Shown here piece by piece: positions 10,783-20,852 of a stretch of 64,000 nucleotides of DNA. A program made the translations under genes and the position numbers. The notes beneath the pieces are model-generated. The model ran no database searches, was not told where the DNA came from, and saw only the letters and a program-made list of their open reading frames with translations. The stretch covers positions 186,001 through 250,000 of the forward strand of contig NZ_JAKMAJ010000001.1 in NCBI RefSeq assembly GCF_022378355.1, read 5' to 3'. The stretch's first letter is position 1; each line of letters begins with the position of its first letter. This DNA is from Brenneria bubanii. Its GTDB lineage: Bacteria; Pseudomonadota; Gammaproteobacteria; Enterobacterales; Enterobacteriaceae.

Positions 10783-11859
10783 ATGCGTAAGGATTGGCTT
10801 TGGATTGGCGTCTTGAGTCTGACGCTTTCGGCCTGTACCGTCACGGAACAGCCGCCGGCCCCCCCCGTCAATAACGTTTATAGCGGTCCGGTTGAGGAAA
10901 TCGGCGGTGCCGAACCGCGTTATGAGCCTTATAATCAGGGAACATTACAGGATTATACGCTCAACGGCAGGACATATAAGATTATACAAAGCCCGCAAAA
11001 CTTCAGCGAAACCGGTCTGGCGACCTGGTATGGCGAAGAGGCAAGCGGTAACCGCACCTCTATCGGCGAGGTGTTCGATCCAAACGCTTTGACCGCGGCC
11101 CATCCCACCTTGCCGCTCCCCAGCTATGTTCGCGTCACCAATCTCAGCAACGGCCGCCGTCTGGTGGTCAGAGTAAACGATCGTGGTCCTTTTACGCCGG
11201 GCAGAATTATCGACCTGTCGAAGGCTGCCGGCGATCGGTTGAATATCTCCAACAATACCAAAGTCAAGGTTGACTTCATCAATGTCGCTCAGGACGGCAC
11301 CCTCACCGGTCCAGGCACTATCGGCACCAGCGTCGCGAAACAAAGTTTCGCGCTGCCGGACCGTCCCAGTCTTGGCGCAAGCGGACTCGGCACGCCCACC
11401 ATGGAAAACGCCGGTACGCCGGTGGCGGCCACCCAGCCCATCAGCAACAGTACGTTGAACACCTCGACCAATGACGACATCGCGCAAAGCAGCGCCTCTT
11501 CGCGCAGCGGCGGCTTCCTGGGCGCGCCTTCCGCACTGGCTGCCGGCGTACTGGAAACCACCACAGCGCCGGTCGCCGCAACGCAAGCCACAGCCGCTTC
11601 GTCTGCCGCCGCCCCGATGGCGAGTGGACGCTATGTGGTTCAGGTAGGCGCGCTGAGCGACCAACAGCGGGCGCAGACCTGGTTACGCAGCCTTAGCGAG
11701 CGCTTTCATGTGACCGGCAATGTCGCCGCCAGCGGCGGACTCTATCGCATTCAATTGGGGCCGTTCCAAAATCGTCAGCAAGCGGCTGAACTTCAACAAC
11801 GTTTGTCAGTCGAAGCTCAGCAGCAGTCCTTTATTACTGCCGCGCCCGGTTTACTCTGA
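10783..11859 (+). CDS. rlpA: RlpA, septal-ring lytic transglycosylase lipoprotein
   Basis: 358 residues. Lipobox at Cys18 (LTLSAC-TVTEQ). A double-psi beta-barrel domain covers about residues 78-165 with the AAHPTLPLPS and VRVNDRGPF motifs, which supply the catalytic His and Asp known from Pseudomonas RlpA. An Ala/Thr/Ser-rich linker follows, then a C-terminal SPOR domain (about residues 283-358, GRYVVQVGALSDQ) that binds denuded glycan at the septum. Last gene of the rsfS-rlpA string. Confidence 0.95.
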   Translation: MRKDWLWIGVLSLTLSACTVTEQPPAPPVNNVYSGPVEEIGGAEPRYEPYNQGTLQDYTLNGRTYKIIQSPQNFSETGLATWYGEEASGNRTSIGEVFDPNALTAAHPTLPLPSYVRVTNLSNGRRLVVRVNDRGPFTPGRIIDLSKAAGDRLNISNNTKVKVDFINVAQDGTLTGPGTIGTSVAKQSFALPDRPSLGASGLGTPTMENAGTPVAATQPISNSTLNTSTNDDIAQSSASSRSGGFLGAPSALAAGVLETTTAPVAATQATAASSAAAPMASGRYVVQVGALSDQQRAQTWLRSLSERFHVTGNVAASGGLYRIQLGPFQNRQQAAELQQRLSVEAQQQSFITAAPGLL

Positions 11860-11977
11860 TAGGGGTTGATGCCTCGGTCCGGGAGCAGTAACGCCTGAGG
11901 GATGTTGTGATATTGAACACAGCGTCCCTTTGGCAAAATCACGTAACGTAATGCCTGGTGCCCGCCTATTTCTCATC

Positions 11978-11986
11978 TGCTATAGT
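11978..11986 (+). promoter_or_regulatory. candidate extended -10 promoter for dacA
   Basis: TGC-TATAGT at 11978-11986, about 47 bases upstream of the dacA ATG, is an extended -10 element. No clear -35 is visible. Confidence 0.4.
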
Positions 11987-12032
11987 GTGGCTCGTTTTTT
12001 AACTTATACCCACGGATGTTGTTGTTCCAATC

Positions 12033-13244
12033 ATGAATACTGTAAACACGTCTCGTTTTATTAAACGTACTGCGCTTGGCGCTCTGCTCGCCGTTAGCGC
12101 ATCCTCCTTTGCTTATGCCGATGACATCAATGTCACCACGATGATTCCCGGCGTTCCGCAAATTGATGCAGAATCATACATCCTGATTGATTACAACTCC
12201 GGCAAAGTATTGGCGGAAATGAATGCCGACGCCCGCCGCGATCCGGCCAGTCTGACCAAAATGATGACCAGCTACGTCATTGGCCAGGCGATAAAGTCAG
12301 GGAAAATCACCCCAAACGACGTCGTGACCATCAACAAAGATGCCTGGGCAACCGGTAACCCGATATTCCAGGGGTCGTCGCTGATGTTCCTGAAGCCTGG
12401 CGATCGCGTTTCCGTCGCTCAGCTTAACCGCGGCATTATCCTGCAATCCGGCAATGACGCCTGCGTCGCGATGGCTGATTATGTCGCGGGTAGCCAGGAC
12501 GCCTTCGTTAATCTGATGAACGGCTATGTGAAGGCGCTTGGCTTGCAAAATACCAATTTTGGCACCGTACATGGACTGGATGCGGCAGGTCAGTTCAGTT
12601 CCGCGCGGGATATGGCTTTGATTGGGCAGGCGCTGATTCGCGATGTTCCGGAAGAGTACGCGACCTATAAAGAGAAAGAATTTACCTTTAACAACATCCG
12701 CCAGACGAACCGCAACGGCCTGTTGTGGGATAGCAGCCTGAACGTGGACGGCATCAAAACCGGACATACGTCATCGGCGGGCTACAACCTGGTCGCCTCC
12801 GCGACCGAAGGCCAGATGCGGCTGATTTCGGCGGTAATGGGCGGACGCACATTCAAAGGCCGTGAAACCGAGAGTAAAAAGCTGCTCACCTGGGGATTTC
12901 GTTTCTTTGAAACCGTGGCGCCGCTGAAAGCGGATAAACAGTTTGCTTCGGAACCGGTATGGTTTGGCGATAGCGATCGCGTGGCCCTGGGGGTAGAAAA
13001 AGACGTGTATCTGACGATTCCCCGCGGACGAATGAAAGATCTGAAAGCCAGCTATGTACTGACCAATACCGAACTGCACGCGCCGCTGGGCAAGAACCAG
13101 GTGGTTGGCGCCATCAACTTCCAACTGGACGGAAAAACTATCGACCAGCGTCCATTGGTGGTCATGAATGAAGTGAAAGAAGGCGGCATCTTCGGCCGCA
13201 TGATTGACTACATCAAACTGATGTTCCACCACTGGTTCGGCTGA
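12033..13244 (+). CDS. dacA: D-alanyl-D-alanine carboxypeptidase PBP5
   Basis: 403 residues (E. coli 403). The signal peptide ends AYA-DDINVT near residue 29. Active-site motifs: SLTK with Ser73 and Lys76, SGN in [10 protein letters not shown], and KTG in [11 protein letters not shown]. The C-terminal amphipathic helix ([16 protein letters not shown]) anchors it to the outer face of the inner membrane. It trims the terminal D-Ala from pentapeptides and helps keep cell shape. Confidence 0.97.
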   Translation: MNTVNTSRFIKRTALGALLAVSASSFAYADDINVTTMIPGVPQIDAESYILIDYNSGKVLAEMNADARRDPASLTKMMTSYVIGQAIKSGKITPNDVVTINKDAWATGNPIFQGSSLMFLKPGDRVSVAQLNRGIILQSGNDACVAMADYVAGSQDAFVNLMNGYVKALGLQNTNFGTVHGLDAAGQFSSARDMALIGQALIRDVPEEYATYKEKEFTFNNIRQTNRNGLLWDSSLNVDGIKTGHTSSAGYNLVASATEGQMRLISAVMGGRTFKGRETESKKLLTWGFRFFETVAPLKADKQFASEPVWFGDSDRVALGVEKDVYLTIPRGRMKDLKASYVLTNTELHAPLGKNQVVGAINFQLDGKTIDQRPLVVMNEVKEGGIFGRMIDYIKLMFHHWFG

Positions 13245-13290
13245 TCACGCTTGTAAAGGGATTATTTATCCCCATATTGAATTAATCATT

Positions 13291-13315
13291 AACTCCCGCT
13301 CTGCCAGCGGGAGTT
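13291..13315 (+). terminator. dacA terminator-like hairpin
   Basis: Perfect 10-bp stem AACTCCCGCT / AGCGGGAGTT with a 5-base loop, 46 bases after dacA, followed by an A/T-rich stretch (ATAATTTATAT) rather than a pure T-run. It separates dacA from ybeD. Confidence 0.6.
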
Positions 13316-13352
13316 ATAATTTATATGGTTCAAATGCCATACAGGAGCGCAG

Positions 13353-13616
13353 ATGAAAACAAAATTAAATGAACTGCTTGAATTCCCCTGCCCGTTTACT
13401 TACAAGGTGATGGGATTAGCAAAACCAGAATTGGTCGATCTGGTCGTCGAGGTTGTGCAGCGTCATGCCCCAGGCGATTACACGCCACAGATAAAACCCA
13501 GCAGCAAGGGCAATTATCACTCCGTCTCGATTACCATCAATGCTACGCATGTTGAACAGGTGGAAACCTTGTATGAAGAGCTGGGCAATATTGAGATCGT
13601 ACGGATGGTGCTGTAA
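13353..13616 (+). CDS. ybeD: YbeD, DUF493 small regulatory-fold protein
   Basis: 87 residues, identical in length to E. coli YbeD. It has the ACT-like fold of DUF493 ([14 protein letters not shown] start and the [15 protein letters not shown] helix). Its position between dacA and lipB is conserved in enterobacteria. The biochemical role is unknown; a link to lipoate metabolism has been suggested from context only. A good AGGAG precedes the ATG. Confidence 0.93.
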   Translation: MKTKLNELLEFPCPFTYKVMGLAKPELVDLVVEVVQRHAPGDYTPQIKPSSKGNYHSVSITINATHVEQVETLYEELGNIEIVRMVL

Positions 13617-13742
13617 CGTTTCCCCGGCGCATCTGACCGCAGGCCTCTTCACAACCAACATCAACGGCGGGAAAACACGCTTAGCGCTGTTCTCAGCCAT
13701 CTCCCGCCGCTATAATCGCAGCTATCCTTCCTTAACCTGAAG

Positions 13743-14444
13743 ATGACAAGTTTGCTACAGGATAAGATCATTGTGCGCCAATTGGGCGTACAGCCGTACG
13801 AACCCGTTTCGCTGGCGATGCATGCATTCACCGATCTGCGGGACGACAAGACGCGAGATGAAGTCTGGCTGGTTCAACACCCTCCGGTATTCACTCAGGG
13901 GCAGGCCGGCAAGGCCGAACACGTACTGATGCCCGGCGATATTCCGGTAATACAGAGTGACCGCGGCGGTCAGGTGACCTACCACGGTCCGGGCCAGCAG
14001 GTCATGTACGTGCTGGTTGACTTAAAACGGCGAAAATTAGGCGTTCGGCTATTAGTCTCCGCCATTGAAAACACGGTGGTGGACACGCTGGCTCATTTTC
14101 AAATTGAAGCCCACGCCCGTGCCGACGCGCCGGGCGTTTATGTCGGCGAGCGCAAGATCTGTTCATTGGGTCTGCGTATTCGCAGAGGCTGTTCTTTTCA
14201 TGGGCTGGCGTTGAATGTGGCGATGGATCTATCGCCTTTCCAACGCATTAATCCCTGCGGCTATGCCGGAATGCAGATGGCCCAGGTGAGCGATTACGTT
14301 CCCGCCATAACGCTGGAACAGATAGCGCCGGTTTTGACTCGGTCGTTCCGGCAGCTATTGGGCTGTCCGCACTATGAACTGATCAACTGGAACCTTGCTG
14401 AACAAGGCGCCCCGACGCCATCACAACAGCGGGTCGCGGAATAG
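13743..14444 (+). CDS. lipB: Octanoyl-[ACP]-protein octanoyltransferase LipB
   Basis: 233 residues. It moves octanoate from acyl carrier protein to lipoyl domains of 2-oxoacid dehydrogenases and GcvH. The family signatures [16 protein letters not shown], the [12 protein letters not shown] lysine segment and the catalytic-Cys motif INPCGYAG are intact. It works before LipA. In E. coli a LysR gene (ybeF) lies between lipB and lipA; here only 200 A/T-rich bases do. Confidence 0.96.
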   Translation: MTSLLQDKIIVRQLGVQPYEPVSLAMHAFTDLRDDKTRDEVWLVQHPPVFTQGQAGKAEHVLMPGDIPVIQSDRGGQVTYHGPGQQVMYVLVDLKRRKLGVRLLVSAIENTVVDTLAHFQIEAHARADAPGVYVGERKICSLGLRIRRGCSFHGLALNVAMDLSPFQRINPCGYAGMQMAQVSDYVPAITLEQIAPVLTRSFRQLLGCPHYELINWNLAEQGAPTPSQQRVAE

Positions 14445-14644
14445 GATAAACTGGCCGAAATGGATGGTCTATCACATTTTATTTACATAATTTATCCATT
14501 TTGGTCAGGCAATAGCTGAATGTCGTCAGCTAAAGATGATATAATTTTTAGAGTTTTTTAAAAAAAATTTTAACAAAACATATAATCCTTTGAATTTTAT
14601 TAAAAAATTCAAGAAAGCGATTCAGAACTGGAACTTACGCAAAC

Positions 14645-15610
14645 ATGAGTAAACCGATTCAGATCGAACGCGGCGTAAAATACCGCGATGCCGACAAAAT
14701 GGCGCTAATCCCGGTACGAACTGTTGTTACTGAACGGCAGGAAATGTTACGCAAGCCTGAATGGATGAGGATCAAGCTCCCCGCCGACTCCGGCCGCATC
14801 CAGGGCATTAAGGCCGCGATGCGTAAAAATGGACTGCACTCGGTTTGTGAAGAAGCCTCCTGCCCCAACCTGGCTGAATGTTTCAACCATGGAACCGCCA
14901 CCTTTATGATTTTGGGCGCGATCTGTACTCGCCGTTGCCCATTCTGCGATGTTGCTCATGGGCGCCCGCTTACGCCGGATGCCAATGAACCGGAGAAGCT
15001 GGCTCAGACCATTCATGACATGGGATTACGCTATGTCGTTATCACGTCGGTTGATCGTGACGATCTACGCGACGGCGGCGCCCAACATTTTGCCGATTGC
15101 ATCAGCGCCATTCGCCGAAAAAATCCGCAAATCCGCATCGAAACCCTGGTTCCCGACTTCCGTGGCCGAATGGACCGCGCGTTGGCCATTTTGACGGCAG
15201 AGCCGCCGGACGTTTTCAACCATAATCTGGAAAACGTACCGCGTATCTATCGTCAGGTGCGCCCAGGCGCCAACTATGAGTGGTCGCTAAAGCTGCTGGA
15301 AAACTTCAAGCATGCGCACCCGGAAATCCCGACCAAATCCGGACTGATGGTCGGTCTTGGTGAAACCAATGCCGAGATCGTGGAAGTCATGCGCGATCTG
15401 CGCCGCCACGGCGTTACCATGCTGACGCTGGGACAATACCTGCAGCCGAGTCGCCACCACCTGCCGGTACAGCGCTATGTCAGCCCTGATGAGTTTGACG
15501 AGATGAAAGCCGAAGCTATGGCAATGGGCTTTACTCACGCAGCCTGCGGCCCATTTGTGCGCTCGTCTTATCATGCCGACCTACAGGCGAAAGGCATTGA
15601 AGTGAAATAA
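14645..15610 (+). CDS. lipA: Lipoyl synthase LipA
   Basis: 321 residues (E. coli 321). A radical-SAM enzyme that inserts two sulfurs into protein-bound octanoate. Both 4Fe-4S cluster motifs match E. coli numbering: auxiliary cluster C68, C73, C79 and radical-SAM cluster C94, C98, C101 (CTRRCPFC). The C-terminal RSSYHAD serine ligand motif is present. The ATG at 14645 has only a weak ribosome site. It is preceded by a strongly A/T-rich 200-base gap that probably holds its promoter. Confidence 0.97.
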   Translation: MSKPIQIERGVKYRDADKMALIPVRTVVTERQEMLRKPEWMRIKLPADSGRIQGIKAAMRKNGLHSVCEEASCPNLAECFNHGTATFMILGAICTRRCPFCDVAHGRPLTPDANEPEKLAQTIHDMGLRYVVITSVDRDDLRDGGAQHFADCISAIRRKNPQIRIETLVPDFRGRMDRALAILTAEPPDVFNHNLENVPRIYRQVRPGANYEWSLKLLENFKHAHPEIPTKSGLMVGLGETNAEIVEVMRDLRRHGVTMLTLGQYLQPSRHHLPVQRYVSPDEFDEMKAEAMAMGFTHAACGPFVRSSYHADLQAKGIEVK

Positions 15611-15690
15611 AGCGGGTGATCGCGCAATCAGTCTTGCGCACCGAACCCTGCGGCATCACATTAAGTTACATTTTCGGCATGAAGAATGAC

Positions 15691-15717
15691 AAACGGACGG
15701 CGAATGCCGTCCGTTTT
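15691..15717. terminator. bidirectional terminator between lipA and tatE
   Basis: 11-bp stem AAACGGACGGC / GCCGTCCGTTT with loop GAAT, ending in TTTT on the plus strand and preceded by AAA for the minus strand. It sits between the convergent lipA and tatE stops. Confidence 0.75.
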
Positions 15718-15733
15718 CGTTGTCATGATCAGA

Positions 15734-15940
15734 TTATGGTTTTTTATGCTGAGTGTCGTTTAACGCCGCAGGCTCGTCTGACGGCGCGTTATTCGCGGAT
15801 TGATCGTCATTCATCGCCTTTTTGAAACCCTTGATTGCAGCGCCAAGATCGCCGCCCAGGCTACGTAACTTATTGGTTCCGAACAATAAAATAATCAATG
15901 CACCAATGACCAATAGTTTGGTAATACTGATACCTTCCAT
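15734..15940 (-). CDS. tatE: TatE, twin-arginine translocase subunit
   Basis: 68 residues (E. coli 67). An N-terminal TM helix ([16 protein letters not shown]), a hinge glycine and the amphipathic helix [19 protein letters not shown] define the TatA/E family; the tail is short and polar. TatE can partly replace TatA in moving folded proteins across the inner membrane. Its position beside lipA and cspE matches E. coli. Confidence 0.93.
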   Translation of the reverse strand: MEGISITKLLVIGALIILLFGTNKLRSLGGDLGAAIKGFKKAMNDDQSANNAPSDEPAALNDTQHKKP

Positions 15941-16133
15941 ATTTACCTACCTGATTACAGATGCTGGATGAGCCAGCGAACGAATATTATGACTTCTATG
16001 TAAAACCTTACCGCTGATAAAACAATCGCCTTCTGTAACAAAGTAAGACGTCAGCCTCATTTTTACCCTTGTTTTGGTAAAGCCCTACTGCCGTCGGCCT
16101 GGTGGAGAAACGGCGTTTGTGTCGATTACACGC

Positions 16134-16164
16134 ATAAAAAAAACCCGCCATAGGGCGGGTTTTT
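16134..16164 (-). terminator. cspE intrinsic terminator
   Basis: On the minus strand, CCCGCC-TAT-GGCGGG is followed by a run of eight T residues (the A-run 16136-16143 on the plus strand), starting 17 bases after the cspE stop. Confidence 0.85.
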
Positions 16165-16180
16165 CAAGAAATCGGTATAA

Positions 16181-16390
16181 TTAAATAGCGATAACGTTAG
16201 CAGCAGATGGACCTTTCGCACCGCTGGTGATTTCAAACTCTACGCGCTGACCTTCAGCCAGAGTTTTGAAGCCATTGCTCTGGATGGCAGAGAAATGTAC
16301 GAATACGTCTTTGCTACCATCTTCCGGAGTAATGAAACCGAATCCTTTGGACTCATTAAACCACTTAACGCTACCTTTAATCTTAGACAT
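16181..16390 (-). CDS. cspE: Cold-shock family RNA chaperone CspE
   Basis: 69 residues, the start placed at [11 protein letters not shown] to match the family; a longer frame to 16543 would read through the untranslated leader. RNP1 (KGFGFI) and RNP2 (VFVHF) are present. It binds single-stranded RNA and melts secondary structure, with antitermination activity. The A/T-rich region upstream (16391-16540) probably carries the promoter and a long 5' leader. A close call between CspE and CspC is settled by the tatE neighbour. Confidence 0.93.
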   Translation of the reverse strand: MSKIKGSVKWFNESKGFGFITPEDGSKDVFVHFSAIQSNGFKTLAEGQRVEFEITSGAKGPSAANVIAI

Positions 16391-16617
16391 CAAACTTACC
16401 TTTAACATGAATGAAAGACACAAAATCTGTGTCATGCACAGTACAGCAATAGATTGAACATTTGTCCAGTTTAAGATAGATAAAAAGTGATAAAAATCGC
16501 TAAAAAAGTGCATTGAATTAATCCAGAGGCGGATTTTAACCAAATCAATACCTTTGTCTGGTATGTTGAGCCATACCCATCACTTTTTATGGTATCTGGC
16601 AAGCAAGGAAAATCGCG

Positions 16618-17316
16618 ATGAAAACGCTAGGACTAATAGGGGGAATGAGTTGGGAATCAACTGTCCCCTATTACCGCACAATAAATGAATATGTCAAAAA
16701 CCAGCTTGGCGGGCTGCACTCCGCCAAAATTATTTTGCACAGCGTCGATTTTCACGACATTGAGCAATTACAGTCACAAGGCGATTGGCAACAGGCGGCA
16801 CAGGTATTATCCGATATCGCAATCGGATTAGGGAAAGCGGGCGCGCAGGCCATCCTTATCTGTACCAACACCATGCACAAAGTGGCGGATGCCGTTGAAA
16901 ACGCCAGCCAACTTCCTCTTTTACACATTGCCGATGCCACGGGTGAGAACATATTCCAGCAGGGAATGAAGAAGGTCGGCCTGTTGGGAACCCGCTATAC
17001 CATGGAACAGGACTTTTACCGAAAAAGGATTCACGATCGCTACGGCGTAGAGGTAATCATCCCTGATCCAAGCGGAAGAGAGCTGGTCAACAAGGTGATT
17101 TATGAAGAGCTGTGCCAGGGAATAATCGACGCGGGCTCGCGTCAGTCGTACCGGGAAATCATCCGTCAGTTGGTGCAACAAGGCGCCGAAGGCATTATTC
17201 TCGGCTGCACGGAAATACCGCTGCTGCTGAGCGCGGACGATGCCAGCGTTCCTCTTTTTGATACCAGTCTTTTGCACGCCACCACCGCGGCAAAATATGC
17301 ATTACTTGATAAATAA
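16618..17316 (+). CDS. Aspartate/glutamate racemase family protein (YgeA-like)
   Basis: 232 residues. Two-domain Asp/Glu racemase fold with the paired catalytic cysteines visible: C82 in ICTNTM and C197 in LGCTEI. The N-terminus LGLIGGMSWEST is typical of the YgeA/RacX group of broad-specificity amino-acid racemases. Substrate cannot be told from sequence. It is monocistronic, between cspE (divergent) and ypfM (convergent). E. coli ygeA sits elsewhere, next to lysR-lysA. Confidence 0.85.
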   Translation: MKTLGLIGGMSWESTVPYYRTINEYVKNQLGGLHSAKIILHSVDFHDIEQLQSQGDWQQAAQVLSDIAIGLGKAGAQAILICTNTMHKVADAVENASQLPLLHIADATGENIFQQGMKKVGLLGTRYTMEQDFYRKRIHDRYGVEVIIPDPSGRELVNKVIYEELCQGIIDAGSRQSYREIIRQLVQQGAEGIILGCTEIPLLLSADDASVPLFDTSLLHATTAAKYALLDK

Positions 17317-17405
17317 CAAATCATTGGGATAAAAATAGCTTATTTTTTCAGCAAAAAAAATAATAACCTCTTTTATTTACTCAGGTTTCCCTATTTAGGC
17401 AAAAA

Positions 17406-17439
17406 ATAAAGCAGTATTGCGCGACAATACTGCTTTATT
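17406..17439 (-). terminator. terminator downstream of ypfM / racemase gene
   Basis: Long perfect stem (AATAAAGCAGTATTG / CAATACTGCTTTATT, 5-base loop). On the minus strand it is followed by TTTTT, fitting termination of ypfM; it may also stop the racemase transcript. Confidence 0.75.
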
Positions 17440-17481
17440 CGTGATGTTATTCCTGGTTGCAACGACAGGCGCGGCTTTCAA

Positions 17482-17544
17482 TTATTGCTTGCGTAACATG
17501 GCTTCAATAAAATCTTTCCAGCTACTGACTTCTACTTCGATCAT
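17482..17544 (-). CDS. ypfM: YpfM, 20-residue small protein
   Basis: A 20-codon gene: MIEVEVSSWKDFIEAMLRKQ followed by TAA. It aligns end to end with the E. coli 19-residue protein YpfM (MIERELGNWKDFIEVMLRK), a proven small protein, and occupies the same site, opposite to and upstream of yffB-dapE. GAGGT precedes the ATG by about 6 bases and a hairpin terminator lies downstream. Predicted as a single amphipathic helix; function unknown. Substitutions lie mostly in the N-terminal half while WKDFIE-MLRK is kept, which is coding-type conservation. Confidence 0.88.
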   Translation of the reverse strand: MIEVEVSSWKDFIEAMLRKQ

Positions 17545-17773
17545 GCTGACCTCACGGTAATGGAGTGCGCATAGTATATGCGCGTTTTTTAATCAGGCGC
17601 AGCATTGAAAAGTATAAAAAGCGTACGTCCCCCTATTTTTCGTCTTAGTTCGCGGTGGATCTCGCCGTTTATTTTCGGCATGCTGGGGGATGGCAATGTC
17701 AGGCGCGCCACCCCACGCTGCGCTATTCGACAATCATTAAGTAACCTCTGAATCTTAAAGGATATTCCCCCTA

Positions 17774-18151
17774 ATGACGCTCACCATGTACGGTATCAAA
17801 AACTGCGACACCATTAAAAAAGCCCGTCGCTGGTTAGAGGAACGGCAGATTGATTACCGTTTTCATGATTATCGCACTGACGGTCTGGACGAACCTAGCC
17901 TTCGACATTTCATCTCTTTGGTGGGCTGGCAGCCATTAATCAACACGCGCGGCACCACCTGGCGTAAACTAGGCGAAGCACAACGCAGCGTGATTAACGG
18001 CAATAGCGCCGACAGTGAAACAGCGGCCATTGCCTTGATGCTTGAACAACCAGCGGTGATCAAACGACCACTACTCGTCAAAAATGATGGAAAAGCGCTG
18101 CTCGGCTTCAGCGCAGACAGCTATCAGGAATTTATTGCGGAGAACAAATAA
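17774..18151 (+). CDS. yffB: YffB, ArsC/Spx-family reductase-like protein
   Basis: 125 residues. Thioredoxin-fold ArsC family; the N-terminus [17 protein letters not shown] has a single redox Cys11 in place of CxxC. No arsenate-resistance role is proven for this subgroup. It ends 1 base before the dapE GTG start, the same pairing as in E. coli, so they are co-transcribed. Confidence 0.92.
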   Translation: MTLTMYGIKNCDTIKKARRWLEERQIDYRFHDYRTDGLDEPSLRHFISLVGWQPLINTRGTTWRKLGEAQRSVINGNSADSETAAIALMLEQPAVIKRPLLVKNDGKALLGFSADSYQEFIAENK

Positions 18152-18152
18152 C

Positions 18153-19280
18153 GTGTCTTGTCCGGTTATCGAACTAGCCCAACAGTTAATTAAACGCCCT
18201 TCACTCAGCCCGGATGATGCAGGCTGCCAGCAATTAATGACTGAACGTCTGAAAGCTATCGGCTTTACCATCGAACCGATGAACTTTGGCGATACCCAAA
18301 ACGTCTGGGCATGGCGCGGCACCGGTAAAACATTGGCATTTGCCGGGCACACCGATGTCGTGCCAAGCGGAGATGAAAGTCTCTGGCAACACCCGCCGTT
18401 TGAACCCACGATTCGCGACGGCATGTTATATGGTCGCGGCGCAGCCGATATGAAAGGCTCACTGGCGGCGATGGTCGTTGCGGCGGAACGTTTCGTCGCG
18501 GCCAACCCCCATCATCAGGGCAGGCTGGCTTTCCTCATCACCTCGGATGAAGAGGCCAGTTGCGTCAATGGCACGGTCAAGGTGGTTGAGGCGCTGATGG
18601 CGCGTAATGAACGGCTTGATTATTGTCTGGTGGGGGAACCATCAAGCACCAATGTAGTGGGCGACGTAGTAAAAAATGGCCGTCGCGGCTCTATCACCGC
18701 CAATCTCCGGGTTCATGGGGTTCAAGGGCATGTCGCCTATCCGCACCTTGCCGATAACCCGGTACATCGGGCCATACCGGCGCTTAATGCGCTGATTGCC
18801 ACAGAGTGGGATTGTGGAAATGCGTTTTTTCCGCCGACCAGCATGCAAATCGCCAACGTTCAGGCCGGCACCGGCAGCAACAACGTCATTCCCGGTGAAC
18901 TATTCGTACAGTTTAATTTCCGTTTCAGCACCGAATTGACGGATGAAGTGATTAAACAGCGGGTGGCGGAACTGCTCGATCGCCATCAGCTAAACTACAG
19001 TATTGAGTGGAACCTTTCCGGTCAACCTTTCCTGACCGCAGAGGGCGAACTGGTCGATGCCGTAGTCAATGCGGTACGGCACTACAATGAAGTCACGCCA
19101 CAGCTACTCACTAACGGCGGCACATCCGACGGACGTTTTATCTCCCGTATGGGGGCCCAGGTTGTGGAGCTTGGGCCGGTAAACGCCACCATTCATAAAG
19201 TGGATGAATGCGTCAACGCCGCGGACCTACAACTGCTGAGCCGGATGTATCAGCGCATTATGGAGCAATTGATCGCATGA
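18153..19280 (+). CDS. dapE: Succinyl-diaminopimelate desuccinylase
   Basis: 375 residues (E. coli 375) with a GTG start at 18153, chosen because it gives the family length and N-terminus ([16 protein letters not shown]). M20 family dizinc hydrolase: [22 protein letters not shown] and TSDEEAS carry the metal ligands and catalytic Glu. It makes LL-diaminopimelate for lysine and cell-wall synthesis. It overlaps the next gene by 4 bases. Confidence 0.97.
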   Translation: MSCPVIELAQQLIKRPSLSPDDAGCQQLMTERLKAIGFTIEPMNFGDTQNVWAWRGTGKTLAFAGHTDVVPSGDESLWQHPPFEPTIRDGMLYGRGAADMKGSLAAMVVAAERFVAANPHHQGRLAFLITSDEEASCVNGTVKVVEALMARNERLDYCLVGEPSSTNVVGDVVKNGRRGSITANLRVHGVQGHVAYPHLADNPVHRAIPALNALIATEWDCGNAFFPPTSMQIANVQAGTGSNNVIPGELFVQFNFRFSTELTDEVIKQRVAELLDRHQLNYSIEWNLSGQPFLTAEGELVDAVVNAVRHYNEVTPQLLTNGGTSDGRFISRMGAQVVELGPVNATIHKVDECVNAADLQLLSRMYQRIMEQLIA

Positions 19281-19951
19281 TTACTCATGCCATGCTAACC
19301 GGGAAAAATGACAGCCACCTGGTCATGCTAAGCGGCCATCACCGTCTTCAGCTTGAAGCGGTTATCGCATTTCAGGCCTTACAGCGGGCGGCGGAAAAGG
19401 ATGGATTTAATCTACAGCCCGCCAGCACATTCCGCGATTTTGATCGCCAGCGTTTGATCTGGAATGGCAAATTCACCGGAGAACGCCCGGTGATGGGCAA
19501 AGACGGTCAGCCGCTGGATGTATTGAAGCTAAACGACGGCGATCGCTGTAAGGCGATTTTACGCTGGTCCGCGATGCCGGGGGCGAGTCGCCACCACTGG
19601 GGCAGCGATCTGGACATTTATGATCCCGACCGTTTGCCGGAAGGGCAACGGTTACAGTTGGAGCCCTGGGAATATGAATCCGGCGGCTACTTCGCGCCGC
19701 TCAATGACTGGTTAAGTGAACATATGCATGAATTCGGTTTTTATCGTCCTTATGAGCACGATCTCGGCGGCGTAGCCGCAGAACCCTGGCATATCAGCTT
19801 CTATCCCTTGGCACAGCATGCGGAGAAACAGCTAACCTCCGGTATTATCTTATCGGCCTGGCAAGGCGAGGATATTGCCGGTCATGACTGGCTTTGCCGG
19901 CACTTGCCGCTGTTGTTTACCCGCTTCATCAACAACGTGGATGGTTCTTAA
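19277..19951 (+). CDS. M15-family D-alanyl-D-alanine carboxypeptidase-like metallopeptidase
   Basis: 224 residues starting at the ATG (19277) that overlaps the dapE stop. VanY-type zinc site: S104-R-H106-H-W-G109...D113 ([10 protein letters not shown]) and E169-P-W-H172. The fold is expected to cleave D-Ala-containing peptides in cell-wall material. No signal peptide is visible, so it may act in the cytoplasm on recycled muropeptides. E. coli K-12 lacks a gene here; coupling to dapE is notable because both touch cell-wall diaminopimelate chemistry. Confidence 0.85.
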   Translation: MITHAMLTGKNDSHLVMLSGHHRLQLEAVIAFQALQRAAEKDGFNLQPASTFRDFDRQRLIWNGKFTGERPVMGKDGQPLDVLKLNDGDRCKAILRWSAMPGASRHHWGSDLDIYDPDRLPEGQRLQLEPWEYESGGYFAPLNDWLSEHMHEFGFYRPYEHDLGGVAAEPWHISFYPLAQHAEKQLTSGIILSAWQGEDIAGHDWLCRHLPLLFTRFINNVDGS

Positions 19952-19953
19952 TC

Positions 19954-20145
19954 ATGGCATGGTTAGCTGACTACTGGTGGATAATCCTGATTATTCTGAT
20001 CGGGATGCTGATAAACGGCGTCAAGGCGCTGCGTAATGTCGATCATAAGCGATTTTTGATGAATAAGCCCAAGCTGCCCCCGCATCGTGATAACAATGAT
20101 AAATGGGACGATGAAAATGATGACCGGCCGCAGAAAAAACCGTGA
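19954..20145 (+). CDS. ypfN: YpfN, small membrane protein (UPF0370)
   Basis: 63 residues: one TM helix ([16 protein letters not shown]) followed by a charged cytoplasmic tail ending in DDRPQKKP. The same length and position as E. coli ypfN after dapE. It starts 2 bases after the M15 peptidase stop. Function unknown. Confidence 0.92.
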   Translation: MAWLADYWWIILIILIGMLINGVKALRNVDHKRFLMNKPKLPPHRDNNDKWDDENDDRPQKKP

Positions 20146-20271
20146 GAAAGCGTTGGCGAACAGCGCGTAGAACAGGATCGGGTCGCGCTGAACTCGCCGC
20201 GGAAAACCGCCGCCGCCATGGAAAGCGGCCGCATCGGCAACGACGCCTGGCGACCGCGCCGCTGCCGTTGT

Positions 20272-20712
20272 TTACGTTGGCAGGTGCGACAGCGCATGAT
20301 TCAGCATCCGCTCATCGATCCCATGTCCTACGCCGGGTACGACATCTAATGTGAACGGCGTTCCTAATGTCTGAAACTGCCGGGCGGCGTCGCGGGCATG
20401 ACTGACGGCAATGACCCCATCGGCATCGCCATGAACCAGATGAACCGCGACAGCGCTGAACGGTTTTTCCGGCAAAACGGCGAAGCGGCCGCTAAAGGCG
20501 ACAATGTGCCCGGCCAGATGCGTTTCTGATTTCAGCGCCTCTAGAGACATAATCGCGCCCTGAGAGAAACCCACCAAGGTTGTTTGCTGAAAACCGACGC
20601 CGCTTTTATGCTGCCAGTCACGCACGGTAGCGACGAAAGCAGGGATCGCCGCTTCAATACGGGACCGTCGATTCTCTTCCGTCACGCCCTGCACGGAAAA
20701 CCACTGACGGCC
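20272..20712 (-). pseudogene. ypfH: ypfH, alpha/beta-hydrolase esterase, N-terminally truncated
   Basis: The frame from RQWFSVQGVTEEN onward matches the C-terminal two thirds of YpfH: nucleophile GFSQGAIM, Asp region HGDADGVI and His region GVGHGIDE are present. The first roughly 67 residues of the family, including the LLLLFHGVGDN oxyanion strand, are missing. In-frame codons continue upstream to about 20861 but spell unrelated sequence (LQAGFPSEFGENSRSFG) with no ATG; the only possible start inside the homology is the GTG ending at 20694. The C-terminus also stops early at SHLPT, about 25 residues short of E. coli. Only 140 bases separate this from tmcA, too little for the lost part, so a deletion is likely. 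Confidence 0.72.
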
Positions 20713-20852
20713 GTCGCCATAAACAAAATTGATTTTGTGCTGCAGCCGACCAAAGCTCCTTGAATTTTCACCAAACTCCGAGGGGAACCCTGCCTGTAAA
20801 TAACCGCTATCATTATACCCGAATGGAGCAGTCTGCTGCGATGATGGCCGAT

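Noticed and set aside
16391-16543. N-terminal extension of CspE by 51 residues
   Set aside because: Cold-shock proteins of this type are about 70 residues; the extension is the A/T-rich leader.
20043-20297. Minus-strand Arg-rich frame after ypfH
   Set aside because: It overlaps ypfN antisense and has no family features; it does not restore the YpfH C-terminus.
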